Positions 26,330-35,484 of a stretch of DNA of 59,587 nt are shown here, one piece after another. A program made the position numbers and the translations under genes. The notes beneath the pieces were generated by a model. It had not been told where the DNA came from, ran no database searches, and saw only the letters and a program-made list of their open reading frames with translations. Location: NCBI RefSeq assembly GCF_008364685.1, contig NZ_VTTL01000018.1:1-59587 (forward strand), in the 5' to 3' direction. Every line of letters begins with the position of its first letter. Positions within the stretch are counted from its first letter, which is position 1. The DNA comes from Xanthobacter oligotrophicus. Its GTDB lineage: Bacteria > Pseudomonadota > Alphaproteobacteria > Rhizobiales > Xanthobacteraceae.

Positions 26330-27405
26330 GGGGTCGCTCCCGCAATCTCGCCGGCCTTGGGGGCGCGGCTGTGGCCGGAGCCGGGAATGACCATGTGGCA
26401 CGCGGCCGAATGCGCGCCGCCGGCCACCGGCGAGAGGGCAGGGCAGACCTCGGCGCACACCGGCTCGAAGAAGGCGCAGCGGGTGTGGAAGCGGCAGCCC
26501 GGCGGCGGATCGATGGGATTGGGCGGGTCGCCGGTGATGGGTGGCTCCTGCGTGCGCTGGTCGGGATCGAGGGCCGGCATGGCGGCGAGCAGGGCGCGCG
26601 TATAGGGATGGGCCGGGCCGTCCCACACCTCGTCCACCGGCCCCAGCTCCACCACCTGGCCGAGGTACATCACCAGCACACGGTCGGAGATGTAGCGCAC
26701 CACGTTGAGGTCGTGGCTGATGAACAGATAGGTGAGGCCGAACTCGCGCTTGAGGTCGGTGAGCAGGTTCAACACCTGCGCTTCCACCGACTTGTCCAGT
26801 GCCGAGACCGCCTCATCGAGGATGACGAGGCGCGGCTTCAGCGCCAGCGCCCGGGCGATGTTGACGCGCTGGCGCTGGCCGCCGGACACCTCGTGGGGGT
26901 AGCGGTTGGCGAACACTTCCGGGCGCAGGCCCACCTTGTCCATCAGCTCGCGGGCCAGCGCCCGCGCGTCACGGTCGGGGATGCCATGCACCTTGGGGCC
27001 GAAGGCGATGGAATCTTCGATGGTCAGGCGCGGGTTGAGGGAGGCGTAGCTGTCCTGGAACACCATCTGCATGCCGCGCCGGAAGTCGCGCATGCCGAGG
27101 GTCCCGCCCACGGTTTCGCCGTCGAACAGGATCTCTCCGGCGTTGCGGGGCATGAGATGCATGAGCAGGCGCGCGGTGGTGGATTTTCCGCAGCCGCTCT
27201 CGCCCACGATGCCCACCGTCTCACCCTTGGCGATGGAGAACGACACGTCGTCCACCGCGCGCACCGTCTTCTTCTCGGCGAGGAAGCCGCCGCCCACGGG
27301 GAAGTGTTTGGTGAGGTTCTTCACGTCGAGCAGCGGCTGGGCCGGCCCGCCGATGTCCGCCAAGGGCTCGAGGATGGGCTCAGGGAGGGGCTCGATGAGG
27401 GTCAA
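26326..27405 (-). CDS. ABC importer ATP-binding protein (OppF/DppF family)
   Basis: The 359-residue second ATPase has Walker A IVGESGCGKS, signature VSGGQRQR, Walker B LVILDEAVSALD and the C-terminal CRFHTRCAFFEPVCAEVC extension. No good ATG exists near the conserved N-terminus; the TTG at 27405 overlaps the TGA of the upstream permease gene (TTGA) and gives LTLIEPLPEPILEPL before the conserved PLLDVKNLTKHFPV. This is the most economical start. The next gene overlaps its stop codon. Confidence 0.87.
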   Translation of the reverse strand: MTLIEPLPEPILEPLADIGGPAQPLLDVKNLTKHFPVGGGFLAEKKTVRAVDDVSFSIAKGETVGIVGESGCGKSTTARLLMHLMPRNAGEILFDGETVGGTLGMRDFRRGMQMVFQDSYASLNPRLTIEDSIAFGPKVHGIPDRDARALARELMDKVGLRPEVFANRYPHEVSGGQRQRVNIARALALKPRLVILDEAVSALDKSVEAQVLNLLTDLKREFGLTYLFISHDLNVVRYISDRVLVMYLGQVVELGPVDEVWDGPAHPYTRALLAAMPALDPDQRTQEPPITGDPPNPIDPPPGCRFHTRCAFFEPVCAEVCPALSPVAGGAHSAACHMVIPGSGHSRAPKAGEIAGATP

Positions 27406-28289
27406 TTGCGGATGTCCATGGCGCTGCGCAGCCCGTCGCTGAGCATGTTGAAGCAGATGGAGACGGCGAAGATCATCACGCCCGGCAGCGCGGCCACGCC
27501 CGGATTGACATAGATGGCGGTGCGCAGGGTGTTCAGCATCAGGCCCCATTCTGGCTCCGGCGGCTTGGTGCCGAGGCCGAGGAAGGACAGGCCCGAGGCC
27601 AGGATCATGGACACCGAGATCAGCCCCGTCGCATAGACGAAGATGGGGCCGAGCACGTTGCCCAGCATGTGCACCCGCATGATGGTGATGGCCCCGGCCC
27701 CGGAGGCCCGCGCCGCGTCCACGAAATCGAGGTTGCGCACCGAGGTGGTCACGCTCTCCGCCACGCGGGTGATCTGCGGCACGAACACGATGGTGAGCGA
27801 GACGATGGAATTGACGATGCCCGCCCCCAGCACCCCGGAGATGGCGATGGCCAGCAGCACCGAGGGGAAGGCGTAGAACACGTCGATGGTGCGCATGATG
27901 ACGGTGTTCACCGCCCCGCCCAGATAGCCGGCGAGCAGGCCGAGGCTGGTGCCGATGCCGAAGGCGAGCACCACCGGCAGGATGCCGATGAGCAGCGAGA
28001 GCCGCCCGCCATAGATGAGGCGGGAGAGCATGTCACGGCCGAGTTCGTCGGTGCCGAGAAGATAGCCCGGCGTGCCGATGTGCCGGAGCCGGCGGACCAT
28101 GGAGCCCTGGTAGGGATCGGCCAGCCCGAGCCAGGGGGCGAAGATGGCGGCGAGCACGATGGCGAGCAGCACCGCCGCGCACACCATGCTGACCTTGTCG
28201 CGGGAAAAACGGCGGCCCACCGTGGCCCAATAGCCGCGGGCCTTCTGGACCGGAGCGGCCTGGAGGGCGGCGTCGGATGTGGCTCTCAT
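27402..28289 (-). CDS. ABC importer permease (OppC/DppC family)
   Basis: The 295-residue inner-membrane permease has an N-terminal cytoplasmic tail, about six spans and the EAA-type loop (FVDAARASGAGAITIMRVHMLGN). The motif GTDELGRDMLSRLIYGGRLSL is typical of OppC/DppC. ATG 28289 with GAGGAC upstream is preferred to the longer frame. It lies between oppB and oppF. Confidence 0.9.
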   Translation of the reverse strand: MRATSDAALQAAPVQKARGYWATVGRRFSRDKVSMVCAAVLLAIVLAAIFAPWLGLADPYQGSMVRRLRHIGTPGYLLGTDELGRDMLSRLIYGGRLSLLIGILPVVLAFGIGTSLGLLAGYLGGAVNTVIMRTIDVFYAFPSVLLAIAISGVLGAGIVNSIVSLTIVFVPQITRVAESVTTSVRNLDFVDAARASGAGAITIMRVHMLGNVLGPIFVYATGLISVSMILASGLSFLGLGTKPPEPEWGLMLNTLRTAIYVNPGVAALPGVMIFAVSICFNMLSDGLRSAMDIRN

Positions 28290-28293
28290 GTCC

Positions 28294-29238
28294 TCAGCTC
28301 CGCTTGATGCGCGGATCGATGGACGCCTGGGCGATATCGACCACGAGGTTGAGGAAGACGAAGAACAGCGCCAGCACCAGGATGGTGCCCTGCAGCAGAG
28401 GCAGGTCACGCTGGAAGATCGCCGAATTGAGCAGGAAGCCCGTGCCCGGCCAGGAGAACACCGTCTCGATGAGGATGGAGCCGCCGAGCAGGTAGCCGAG
28501 CTGCAGGCCCATCACCGCCACCGCGGTGGGGGCGGCATTCTTCACCACGTGGCGGAACACCTGGGTTTCCTTCAGGCCCTTGGAGCGCAGCGCCTCCACG
28601 AAATCCTGCGAGAGTATGTCGCCGGTGAGCGCGCGCACGGTGCGCGTCACGATGCCCATGGGGATTACCGACATGGTGACGGCGGGCAGGATGAGGTGGC
28701 GCATGTGCACCCAGTCCCACGCCCAGCCGCCCGGCCCGTTGCCCACCGCCGGCAGCCAGTTGAGCCACACCGAGAAGATGATGACCAGCACCATGCCGAG
28801 CCAGTAGTGGGGCACGGACACGCCGGCGACCGCGATGGAGGTGGCGAGCTTGTCCACCCACGTATTGCGGAAATAGCCGGCGATGAGGCCGAAGAAGACG
28901 CCGAAGAAGAAGCCGATGAGGGAGGCCGTCACCGCGAGGATGAAGGTGTTGCCCACCGCCTGGGTCACCTCCGCGAGCACCGGTCGGCCGGTGGCGATGG
29001 AGGTGCCGAGATTGCCGTGCAGCGCCTGCCACACCCACAGGCCGAACTGCACCGGCAGCGGCCGGTCGAAGCCGTAGGCGGCGCGCATCTGCGCTGCCAG
29101 CTCCGCCGAGGCGTCAGGCGGCAGCACTGCCACCAGCGGGTCGCCCGGTGTGATATGGACCAAAAGGAAGCACACCAGCGCGACAGCGATGACGATCGGG
29201 ATCACATAGATGATCCGCCTCAGGATATAGACCAGCAC
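28294..29238 (-). CDS. ABC importer permease (OppB/DppB family)
   Basis: The 314-residue permease starts MLVYILRRIIYVIPIVIAVALVCFLLVHITPGDPL, the characteristic DppB/OppB N-terminal span and HxxPGDP motif, and has the EALRSKGLKETQVFRHVVKNA EAA loop. It pairs with the OppC-type permease to form the import channel. A hairpin separates it from the upstream binding-protein gene. Confidence 0.92.
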   Translation of the reverse strand: MLVYILRRIIYVIPIVIAVALVCFLLVHITPGDPLVAVLPPDASAELAAQMRAAYGFDRPLPVQFGLWVWQALHGNLGTSIATGRPVLAEVTQAVGNTFILAVTASLIGFFFGVFFGLIAGYFRNTWVDKLATSIAVAGVSVPHYWLGMVLVIIFSVWLNWLPAVGNGPGGWAWDWVHMRHLILPAVTMSVIPMGIVTRTVRALTGDILSQDFVEALRSKGLKETQVFRHVVKNAAPTAVAVMGLQLGYLLGGSILIETVFSWPGTGFLLNSAIFQRDLPLLQGTILVLALFFVFLNLVVDIAQASIDPRIKRS

Positions 29239-29264
29239 GGGGCCACCTTGCGCAGGGGGAAGAA

Positions 29265-29293
29265 AACGCGGGGCGTGTTCAGCACCCCGCGTT
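29265..29293 (-). terminator. Attenuator-like hairpin between the binding protein and oppB
   Basis: AACGCGGGG (29265-29273) pairs with CCCCGCGTT (29285-29293). On the minus strand the stem is followed by TTCTTCC (TTTTCTTCC including stem bases), a moderate U-tract. Partial termination here would make the binding protein more abundant than the membrane subunits. Confidence 0.65.
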
Positions 29294-29305
29294 CCGGTTC
29301 AGGCA

Positions 29306-30988
29306 TCACTGCGAGATGGAGACGGGGGAGAAGTCCACGAACCAGCTCTTGGGCTGCACGAAGCCCTTGATCTTGGGGCTCATGGCGCGCGGTCCCACGT
29401 CGTGCGCCACATAGAGGAAGGCGGCGTCGTCCACCGAGGCGGCATGCAGCTCGGCGAGCGCCGCGTCCCGCGCGGCGGGATCGAACGAGGTGCGGGCCTT
29501 CTTCACCAGTTCGTCGAACAGCGGATTGTTGTTGAAGCCCCAGTTGTTGGACACCGGCGGCGCCATGCCCGATTGCAGGAAGCGCACCATGGCGAAGAAG
29601 GGGTCCATGGCCGCATAGGTCACGTTGATGGCGTTGGCGCCGCTGGCGCTCGGGTCCTTGGCGCCCTTGCGCCAGTTGGTGAACAGGGTGTTCCACTCGA
29701 TCACGTCGAGCTGCACGTCGAAGTAGCAGTCCGCCAGCGCCTGCTGGAGATATTCGTTCATGGGCAGGGGCAGCATCTGGCCCGAGCCGGAGGCGGAGGT
29801 CTGGATCTTTACCGGCAGCTTCTTGCCGGGGCCGAAGCCGGCCTCCTTCATCAGCTTCTGGCCGGCGGCCACGTCATACTTGATCTGGAAGGTGGGGTTG
29901 CCGCGCCAAGGATGGCCGGGCTCCACGGTTCCGGTGGCCGGCACCATGAGGCCGCCCAGCAGGCCGTCCTTCATGCCTTCCCGGTCGATGCAGAGGTTCG
30001 CCGCCTTGCGCACGCGGATGTCGTTCCACGGCGAGCCCTCGATGCGGGAGAACTGCCACGGCCACACGTGGGGCTGCTCGTTGCTCTCGATCTTGAAGCC
30101 GCGGGATTTCAGCTGGGAAATGGCGTCGGGGGCGGGTGCCTCGATCCAGTCCACCTGGCCGGCCATGAGGGCTGCGGTGCGGGCGTTGGCCTCCGGCATG
30201 GGCAGGAGGATCATCTTGTCGGTCTTGGGCACCCGCGCCTTGTCCCAATAGGCCTCGTTCTTCACCAGCTCCAGCCGCTCGCGGGGCACGAAATTGGTCA
30301 TCTTCCACGGGCCGGTGCCCGAGGCGTTCTTGGCGAAGGCGGTCCAGGCGGCGGCTGCCTTGGCCTTGGCGTCGGCGCCCTCGGCGGCATCATAGAATTT
30401 CTGCCACTGGGTGGGGCTCGCCATGAACAGGTTGGTGAGGTTGTAGGGCAGGAAGCTGTCCGGCTCCTTGGTGGTCAGCTCCACCGTCAGGTCGTCGATC
30501 TTCTTCGCCGAGACCAGGGTGGGCATGCGCGAGGCGGTGACGCCCACCTGGCTGGCGTCGAACTGCGGCGCCTCCTTGTTCAGCACCTTGCCCACGTTCC
30601 ACACCACGGCGTCCGCATTGAAGGGCGAGCCGTCGTGGAAGGTGACGCCGGGGCGCAGCTTGAACACCCACTTGGTCTTGTCGGCGTCGTCCACCTTCCA
30701 TTCGGTGGCAAGGCCGGGGATGAGCACGCTGGGCTTGGTGGCGGAGGACAGGTCCCAGTTCACCAGCGCGTCATACATGGTGACGCCGGTAAATCGGTTG
30801 CCCTCGAAGCCCTGGTCGGGCTGGCCGAGGGTACGCGGAATGTCGGCGGCGGTCATGCCGATGCGCAGGGTGGTCTCGGCACCGGCGATGCCCGGCGCGA
30901 TGCACGCAAAGCTTGTGGCCAGCAGAAGGGCGGCGGTCTTCAGGGTGGGGCGACCGGAGCGGATCCGCTTTTCAGTTTGCAGCATCAT
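29306..30988 (-). CDS. ABC importer substrate-binding protein (SBP family 5)
   Basis: The 560-residue exported protein is slightly longer than usual. It has an N-terminal signal peptide (KTAALLLATSFACIAPGIAGA-ETT) and family-5 motifs: GVTMYDALVNWD, KWVFKLRPGVTFHDGSPFNADAVVWN and GTGPWKMTNF. Such proteins bind peptides, opines, nickel chelates or similar ligands. The start is either of two adjacent ATGs (30988 or 30985), with AAAGGA upstream. Operon context suggests an amino-acid-derived ureido or hydantoin ligand, which is inference. Confidence 0.9.
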   Translation of the reverse strand: MMLQTEKRIRSGRPTLKTAALLLATSFACIAPGIAGAETTLRIGMTAADIPRTLGQPDQGFEGNRFTGVTMYDALVNWDLSSATKPSVLIPGLATEWKVDDADKTKWVFKLRPGVTFHDGSPFNADAVVWNVGKVLNKEAPQFDASQVGVTASRMPTLVSAKKIDDLTVELTTKEPDSFLPYNLTNLFMASPTQWQKFYDAAEGADAKAKAAAAWTAFAKNASGTGPWKMTNFVPRERLELVKNEAYWDKARVPKTDKMILLPMPEANARTAALMAGQVDWIEAPAPDAISQLKSRGFKIESNEQPHVWPWQFSRIEGSPWNDIRVRKAANLCIDREGMKDGLLGGLMVPATGTVEPGHPWRGNPTFQIKYDVAAGQKLMKEAGFGPGKKLPVKIQTSASGSGQMLPLPMNEYLQQALADCYFDVQLDVIEWNTLFTNWRKGAKDPSASGANAINVTYAAMDPFFAMVRFLQSGMAPPVSNNWGFNNNPLFDELVKKARTSFDPAARDAALAELHAASVDDAAFLYVAHDVGPRAMSPKIKGFVQPKSWFVDFSPVSISQ

Positions 30989-31365
30989 GGAGTCCTTTGC
31001 GGCGGGATGCCCAATTCACGAGATGCCCAGTTCATTAGCAACCGGCGTGCCACGCCCCGGGAACCGCCCAGAACGAAGCTATCGCTGCGGAAGGATGGAA
31101 AAATTTGTCGTCAAATCATCCACGATTTATATTTTTGCCTAAACATGGGGCAATGACTGCGCTTTGGTATGCGATCTGGATCTGACTGGAAGGGTTCCGG
31201 TAGGGGGCTCCCCCGGGCACGTGAGTCTCCGGATCGGAATGGCCATGCGCCGAAGCCGCCTGCGAAGGTCGGGCGGGAGACCATCTTACCGTTCCGATTG
31301 CGGTCCAATCCCATGGCCACGTAGTGTCGCCGGCGATCCACCCTTTATGACCCGGCGAGGCCGCC
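30989..31365. promoter_or_regulatory. Divergent promoter region between the opp operon and the racemase-family gene
   Basis: The 377-base spacer holds no supported gene. It contains a conspicuous AT-rich patch at about 31095-31145 (with GATTTATATTTTT), unusual for this genome and a likely site for promoters of the minus-strand opp operon and the plus-strand gene. No regulator gene lies nearby, so control is probably by an unlinked factor. Confidence 0.5.
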
Positions 31366-32055
31366 TTGAAGATCCTGGTGCTGAACGGAAACACCACTGC
31401 CGCCGTAACGGAGCGCATGATTGCGGCACTGAAGCCTATATGCCCCGAAAATGTGCAGCTCATCGGTGCGACGGCGCCCTTCGGCATGCCCTATGTGTCG
31501 ACGCGCGCCGCCGTGGCGGTGGCCACCCATGCGGTCCAGGACGCGGTGCGCGTGGCGGTGGAGGGCGAGGAGGCGGCGGGCCGCGCGCCCTTCGATGCCT
31601 GCTTCTATGCCTGCTTCGGCGAGCCGGGCATCGAGGCGCTCCGGGTGGAGCACGGCTTCCCGGTGGCGGGCATGGCGGAAGCCAGCATCCTCACCGCCCT
31701 GCAACTGGGGGAGCGCTTTTCCATCGTCACGGTGGGGGCTGCATGGCCGGCCATGCTGCGCGACCTGATGCGGCGCACCGCCCTGGAGGCGCGCTGCGCC
31801 GGCATCCATGTGGTGCCAGGCGATGCCCTCGCCGTCGCCACCGGCCGGGAGGAGGGGTTGAAGCTGGTGCGCGCCGCGGTGGACGAGGTGATCGCCCGCC
31901 AGGCGCCGGACGTGGTCATCGTCGCCGGTGCAGCGCTGGCGGGCTATGGCACGGCGCTCGCTGGCGAGGCGCCGGTGCCGGTTCTCGATTCCCTCACGGC
32001 CGGCTTCGAGCAGGCCCTCGCCTTGGCCCGGCTGGGCTTGAGGCGAGGGGGCTGA
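31366..32055 (+). CDS. Asp/Glu/hydantoin racemase-family protein with one catalytic Cys missing
   Basis: The 229-residue protein starts at TTG 31366 with the family N-terminus MKILVLNGNTTAAVTERM. True hydantoin, allantoin and glutamate racemases use two cysteines. The first is here (C83, in ACFGEPG); at the second site, where the family usually has GCAG or GCTG, the sequence reads GAALAG (residues 188-193), so Ala replaces Cys. The protein may therefore act as a decarboxylase, isomerase or one-base enzyme instead of a racemase. It is divergent from the opp-amidohydrolase-AllA operon, which suggests a common ureido/hydantoin pathway. Confidence 0.83.
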   Translation: MKILVLNGNTTAAVTERMIAALKPICPENVQLIGATAPFGMPYVSTRAAVAVATHAVQDAVRVAVEGEEAAGRAPFDACFYACFGEPGIEALRVEHGFPVAGMAEASILTALQLGERFSIVTVGAAWPAMLRDLMRRTALEARCAGIHVVPGDALAVATGREEGLKLVRAAVDEVIARQAPDVVIVAGAALAGYGTALAGEAPVPVLDSLTAGFEQALALARLGLRRGG

Positions 32056-32067
32056 GGCTGTCCGGCT

Positions 32068-32940
32068 TCAGGACAGGGACCCGCTCGCCACCGCGACCAG
32101 CAGGAAGGTGCCCATGGCGATGCGGTAGAACACGAAGGGCCACGCGGAGAGGCGCTCCATCACCTTCATCAAGGTCCAGATGGCGACGAAGGCCGAAAGG
32201 GAGGCCGTCACCAGGCCCACGCCCAGCACCAGCCAGCCCTGAGCATCGAGGCCCGCCTGGTGGAGCACCAGCAGTTCCTTCACGCCGGCGGCGAAGATGG
32301 CCGGCAGGCCGAGCAGGAAGGAGAAGCGGGCGGCATCCTCGCGCTTGAGGCCGAGGAACATGGCCGCCGTCAGCGTCGAGCCCGAGCGCGAGACGCCGGG
32401 GATCAGCGCGCCCACCTGGGCGAGGCCGACCACGATGGCGTCGCTGAGCTTGATCTGCTCGAACGAGCGGGTGTGGCGGCTGACCAGCTCGGCCAGGGCC
32501 AGCAGCAGGCCCATCACCAGGCTGGCGGCGCCAATCACCCACAGCTCGCGGAACGCGGAGCCGCAGGCGTTCAGCTTGTCCTTCAGCAGCACGCCGGCGA
32601 TGACGATGGGCAAGGTGCCGAGGATGATGCCCAGCACCGTGCGCGGGGCGTGGGCGCCATAATCCCCGGTGCGCACGGCGCGCAGCGAGCCACAGGCCAG
32701 CGCGCGCAGGTCCGACCAGAAATAGGTCACCACAGCGAACAGCGCGGCGAGCTGCATGGCCGCGGAAAAGGCGGAGCCGGGATCCGGCCAGCCGAGCACC
32801 GCCGGGACGATGCGCATGTGTGCCGTGGAGGAAATGGGCAGGAGTTCGGTGATCCCCTGAACCACGCCGAGAACCGCGACCTTGGTGGTGCCGAGGGCAA
32901 CGAATCCCGTGTCCACCCCGCTCGTGCAGACGCTGGCCAT
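32068..32940 (-). CDS. uppP: Undecaprenyl-diphosphatase
   Basis: The 290-residue multispan membrane enzyme recycles undecaprenyl pyrophosphate, the lipid carrier for peptidoglycan and other envelope polymers. Both signature segments are present: QGITELLPISSTAHMR near the N-terminus and PGVSRSGSTLTAAMFLGL later. ATG 32940 is preferred; the longer frame adds an unconserved Arg-rich stretch. It is convergent with the racemase-family gene (12-base gap). The symbol bacA is also used. Confidence 0.93.
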   Translation of the reverse strand: MASVCTSGVDTGFVALGTTKVAVLGVVQGITELLPISSTAHMRIVPAVLGWPDPGSAFSAAMQLAALFAVVTYFWSDLRALACGSLRAVRTGDYGAHAPRTVLGIILGTLPIVIAGVLLKDKLNACGSAFRELWVIGAASLVMGLLLALAELVSRHTRSFEQIKLSDAIVVGLAQVGALIPGVSRSGSTLTAAMFLGLKREDAARFSFLLGLPAIFAAGVKELLVLHQAGLDAQGWLVLGVGLVTASLSAFVAIWTLMKVMERLSAWPFVFYRIAMGTFLLVAVASGSLS

Positions 32941-33410
32941 GATGTCGGTTTCCAATTGCAGATGAAGACGAGGATGATCCGCCTGCCGCCGCCCCCATCG
33001 CGCGGCGCGGGGGAACGTGGCGCCGAGGTCTTTGACTAACCGTTTCGGGAACGCGCCGGAACCGGGCAGGGTGCGCGTTGTCAGCGCAGTGGCGTTGCGG
33101 AATGTAGAAACCGCGCCGCTTTGCTGCCCCTGGGGCACCGGGTGGGCTGGCGTTGCGGCAGTGGCGCGTCACACCGCGTGTTACGGATATTTAATCCACC
33201 TCCCGCCCACCGCCAGCGATCTGAAACTGCACGACAATCGCTCTCCTGCGGAATTCGGGGCGAGACACGCGACAGGTGGCGGACTGGTCAAATCCAAAAA
33301 AACGCAGATAGGACGGGCGGAAAATTCGTGTTTAGCCAAGCTCGATGACAGTTGAAAAAACGTCTTACCGAAGGTCATCGCGCCCATTACCTGTCCCAAG
33401 GTCAGTCTCA
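32941..33410. promoter_or_regulatory. Divergent promoter region between uppP and hflK
   Basis: The 470-base spacer has no supported gene. The right half (33180-33370) is markedly AT-richer than the surroundings, with A-tracts such as CCAAAAAAACG and TTGAAAAAACG, and is the likely location of the hflKC promoter. I could not fix individual boxes. Confidence 0.45.
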
Positions 33411-34466
33411 ATGGCGAATATAGACACGGTGCCGCGCGAGGAGAACGCCAGCCCGCCCCCGCAGGAGCGGGAGCCGTTCGAGGCGCTGGCGCGGGATCAG
33501 GTGGCGGACATGCTGCGCCTGCCGCACTTCGGGCGTCGGGGGGCGTTCATGGTCGCCGGCATCCTCGTGTTCCTGTGGGCGGCGAGCGGCTTCTACCGGG
33601 TCCAGCCGGACGAGCAGGGCATCGTGCTGCACTTCGGCAAGTGGGTTTCGACGCAGGCGTCGGGGGTTCACTATCACTGGCCCTATCCCATCGAAACCGC
33701 GCTGCTGCCCAAGACCACGCAGATCAACCAGCTGGTCATCGGCAAGCGCGACGGCTCCCGCGAGCGCAACCAGATCCTGACCGGGGACGAGAACATCGTC
33801 GAGGCGGAGGGCGTGGTGTTCTGGCGCATCCGCGATGCCGGGCAGTTCCTGTTCAAGGTGGCCGATGCGGAAGGCACGCTTCGGGTCGCGGCCGAGAGCG
33901 CCCTGCGCGAGGTCATCGGGCAGAATCCAATCCAGTCGGCCCTCTCCGACAAGCGCCAGCAGATCGCCCAGCAGACCGAGGTGGTGCTGCAGCGGCTGCT
34001 GGACAAGTACCAGGCCGGCATCACCATCACCCAGGTGCAGCTGCTGCGCATCGACCCGCCGCCCGCCGTCATCGACGCCTTCAACGACGTGCAGCGGGCG
34101 CGGGCGGACCAGGAGCGGGCGCGCAACGAGGCGGAAGCCTATCGCAACGACATGCTGCCCCACGCCCGCGGCGAGGCCGAGCACATCACCCAGGAAGCCG
34201 CCGCCTATGGCGAGCAGGTGGTGGACCTGGCGCGTGGCGAGGCCCAGAGCTTCCTCGCCGTCGCCGCCGCCTATGAGCGGCACAAGGATGTGACCATGCG
34301 CCGGCTCTATCTGGAAGGCGTGGACGAACTGCTGAAGCGCTCCGGGCGGGTGATCGTGGACCTGTCCGCCCACGGCGGCGGCGTGGTGCCCTACCTGCCC
34401 TTGATGGAGCCCGGGCCGAAGCAGGCCGCGGTCGCCGAGGGCCCGGTCGCGGGAGCGGTCAAATGA
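33411..34466 (+). CDS. hflK: FtsH protease modulator HflK (SPFH/band 7)
   Basis: The 351-residue membrane-anchored protein forms, with HflC, a large periplasmic cage around the FtsH protease. One N-terminal span (GAFMVAGILVFLWAASGFY) is followed by the band-7 domain beginning YRVQPDEQGIVLHFGKW, then a long Glu/Ala/Arg-rich coiled coil. It lacks the long Gly-rich N-terminal tail of E. coli HflK. ATG 33411 has AAGG upstream; an earlier in-frame ATG at 33345 gives an unconserved extension. It overlaps hflC by four bases. Confidence 0.93.
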   Translation: MANIDTVPREENASPPPQEREPFEALARDQVADMLRLPHFGRRGAFMVAGILVFLWAASGFYRVQPDEQGIVLHFGKWVSTQASGVHYHWPYPIETALLPKTTQINQLVIGKRDGSRERNQILTGDENIVEAEGVVFWRIRDAGQFLFKVADAEGTLRVAAESALREVIGQNPIQSALSDKRQQIAQQTEVVLQRLLDKYQAGITITQVQLLRIDPPPAVIDAFNDVQRARADQERARNEAEAYRNDMLPHARGEAEHITQEAAAYGEQVVDLARGEAQSFLAVAAAYERHKDVTMRRLYLEGVDELLKRSGRVIVDLSAHGGGVVPYLPLMEPGPKQAAVAEGPVAGAVK

Positions 34467-35383
34467 AGCGCTATGGTTTCGTTGCTCTGGCCGCAGCCCT
34501 GATTCTCGGTGCCGTGGCCCTGTCCTTCGCCTTCACGGTGGAGGAGACGCAGCGGGCGCTGGTGGTGCGCCTCGGCATGCCGCTGGCGGTCCATGACGAC
34601 CCCGGCCTGTACTTCAAGGTTCCGTTCATCGATACGGTGATCTTCTTCGAGCGCCGGCTGGTGTCGCTGGAGCCGCCCGCCGAGCAGATCATCCTGGGCG
34701 ACCAGAAACGCATCGAGGCGAGCACCTACACCCGCTTCCGCATCAGCGATCCGCTGGCCTTCTACCAGGCGGTGGGCGGCATCGAGCAGGGCCAGTCGCG
34801 CCTCGCGCAGATCGTCAACTCGGCGGTGCGGAGGGAACTGGGGCAGGCGAAGCTGGTGGATCTCCTGTCCACCGAGCGCGACCGTATCATCGATGCCATC
34901 CGCACCCAGGTGATCGAGCGCAGCCGGTCGCTCGGCGTGGACGTGGTGGAGGTGCGTCTTTTGCGGGCCGACCTGCCGGCGGAAACCAGCCAGGCCATCT
35001 ACGACCGCATGAAATCCGAACGCCAGCGCGAGGCCAAGGAGCTGCGCGCCCAGGGCTTCGAATGGGCGCAGGAAATCCAGGCCCGCGCCGACCGGCAGAA
35101 GACCGTCATCCTGGCCGAGGCCCAGCAGAAGGCCAAGGTCACCCGCGGCGAGGCCGATGCCACGGCTTCCCAGATCCTCGGCGACGCCTATGATCGCAGC
35201 CCCACCTTCTACACGTTCCTGCGGACCCAGCAGACCTATCGCCAGACGCTGGCCGGGGCCTCCCCGACTCTGCTGCTGTCGCCGGACGTGGACTTCCTCG
35301 GCGCGCTGACGCGGGGGCCGTCCCCCGAGCCGGCTGGCGGCGAAAAGCCCACCGCGCGGGCCGAAGGTATTTCAAAGCAATGA
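34463..35383 (+). CDS. hflC: FtsH protease modulator HflC (SPFH/band 7)
   Basis: This 306-residue partner of HflK starts at an ATGA overlap. One N-terminal span (LAAALILGAVALSFAFTV) is followed by the band-7 domain (EETQRALVVRLG, PGLYFKVPFIDTVIFFERR) and a coiled coil (RQREAKELRAQG, AQQKAKVTRGEADATASQIL). The FYTFLRT and LLLSPDVDFL motifs are typical of HflC. No DegP-type protease gene follows, unlike several alphaproteobacteria. Confidence 0.93.
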   Translation: MKRYGFVALAAALILGAVALSFAFTVEETQRALVVRLGMPLAVHDDPGLYFKVPFIDTVIFFERRLVSLEPPAEQIILGDQKRIEASTYTRFRISDPLAFYQAVGGIEQGQSRLAQIVNSAVRRELGQAKLVDLLSTERDRIIDAIRTQVIERSRSLGVDVVEVRLLRADLPAETSQAIYDRMKSERQREAKELRAQGFEWAQEIQARADRQKTVILAEAQQKAKVTRGEADATASQILGDAYDRSPTFYTFLRTQQTYRQTLAGASPTLLLSPDVDFLGALTRGPSPEPAGGEKPTARAEGISKQ

Positions 35384-35484
35384 GGCATGCCGACAACCCC
35401 ATCCGGCGGCGGTCGCGCGCCGGACGCACGGCATGCATGTGCGCCGCGCCCCGCGCCGCGCGCTGACCGCAGAGGAGGCACCCC

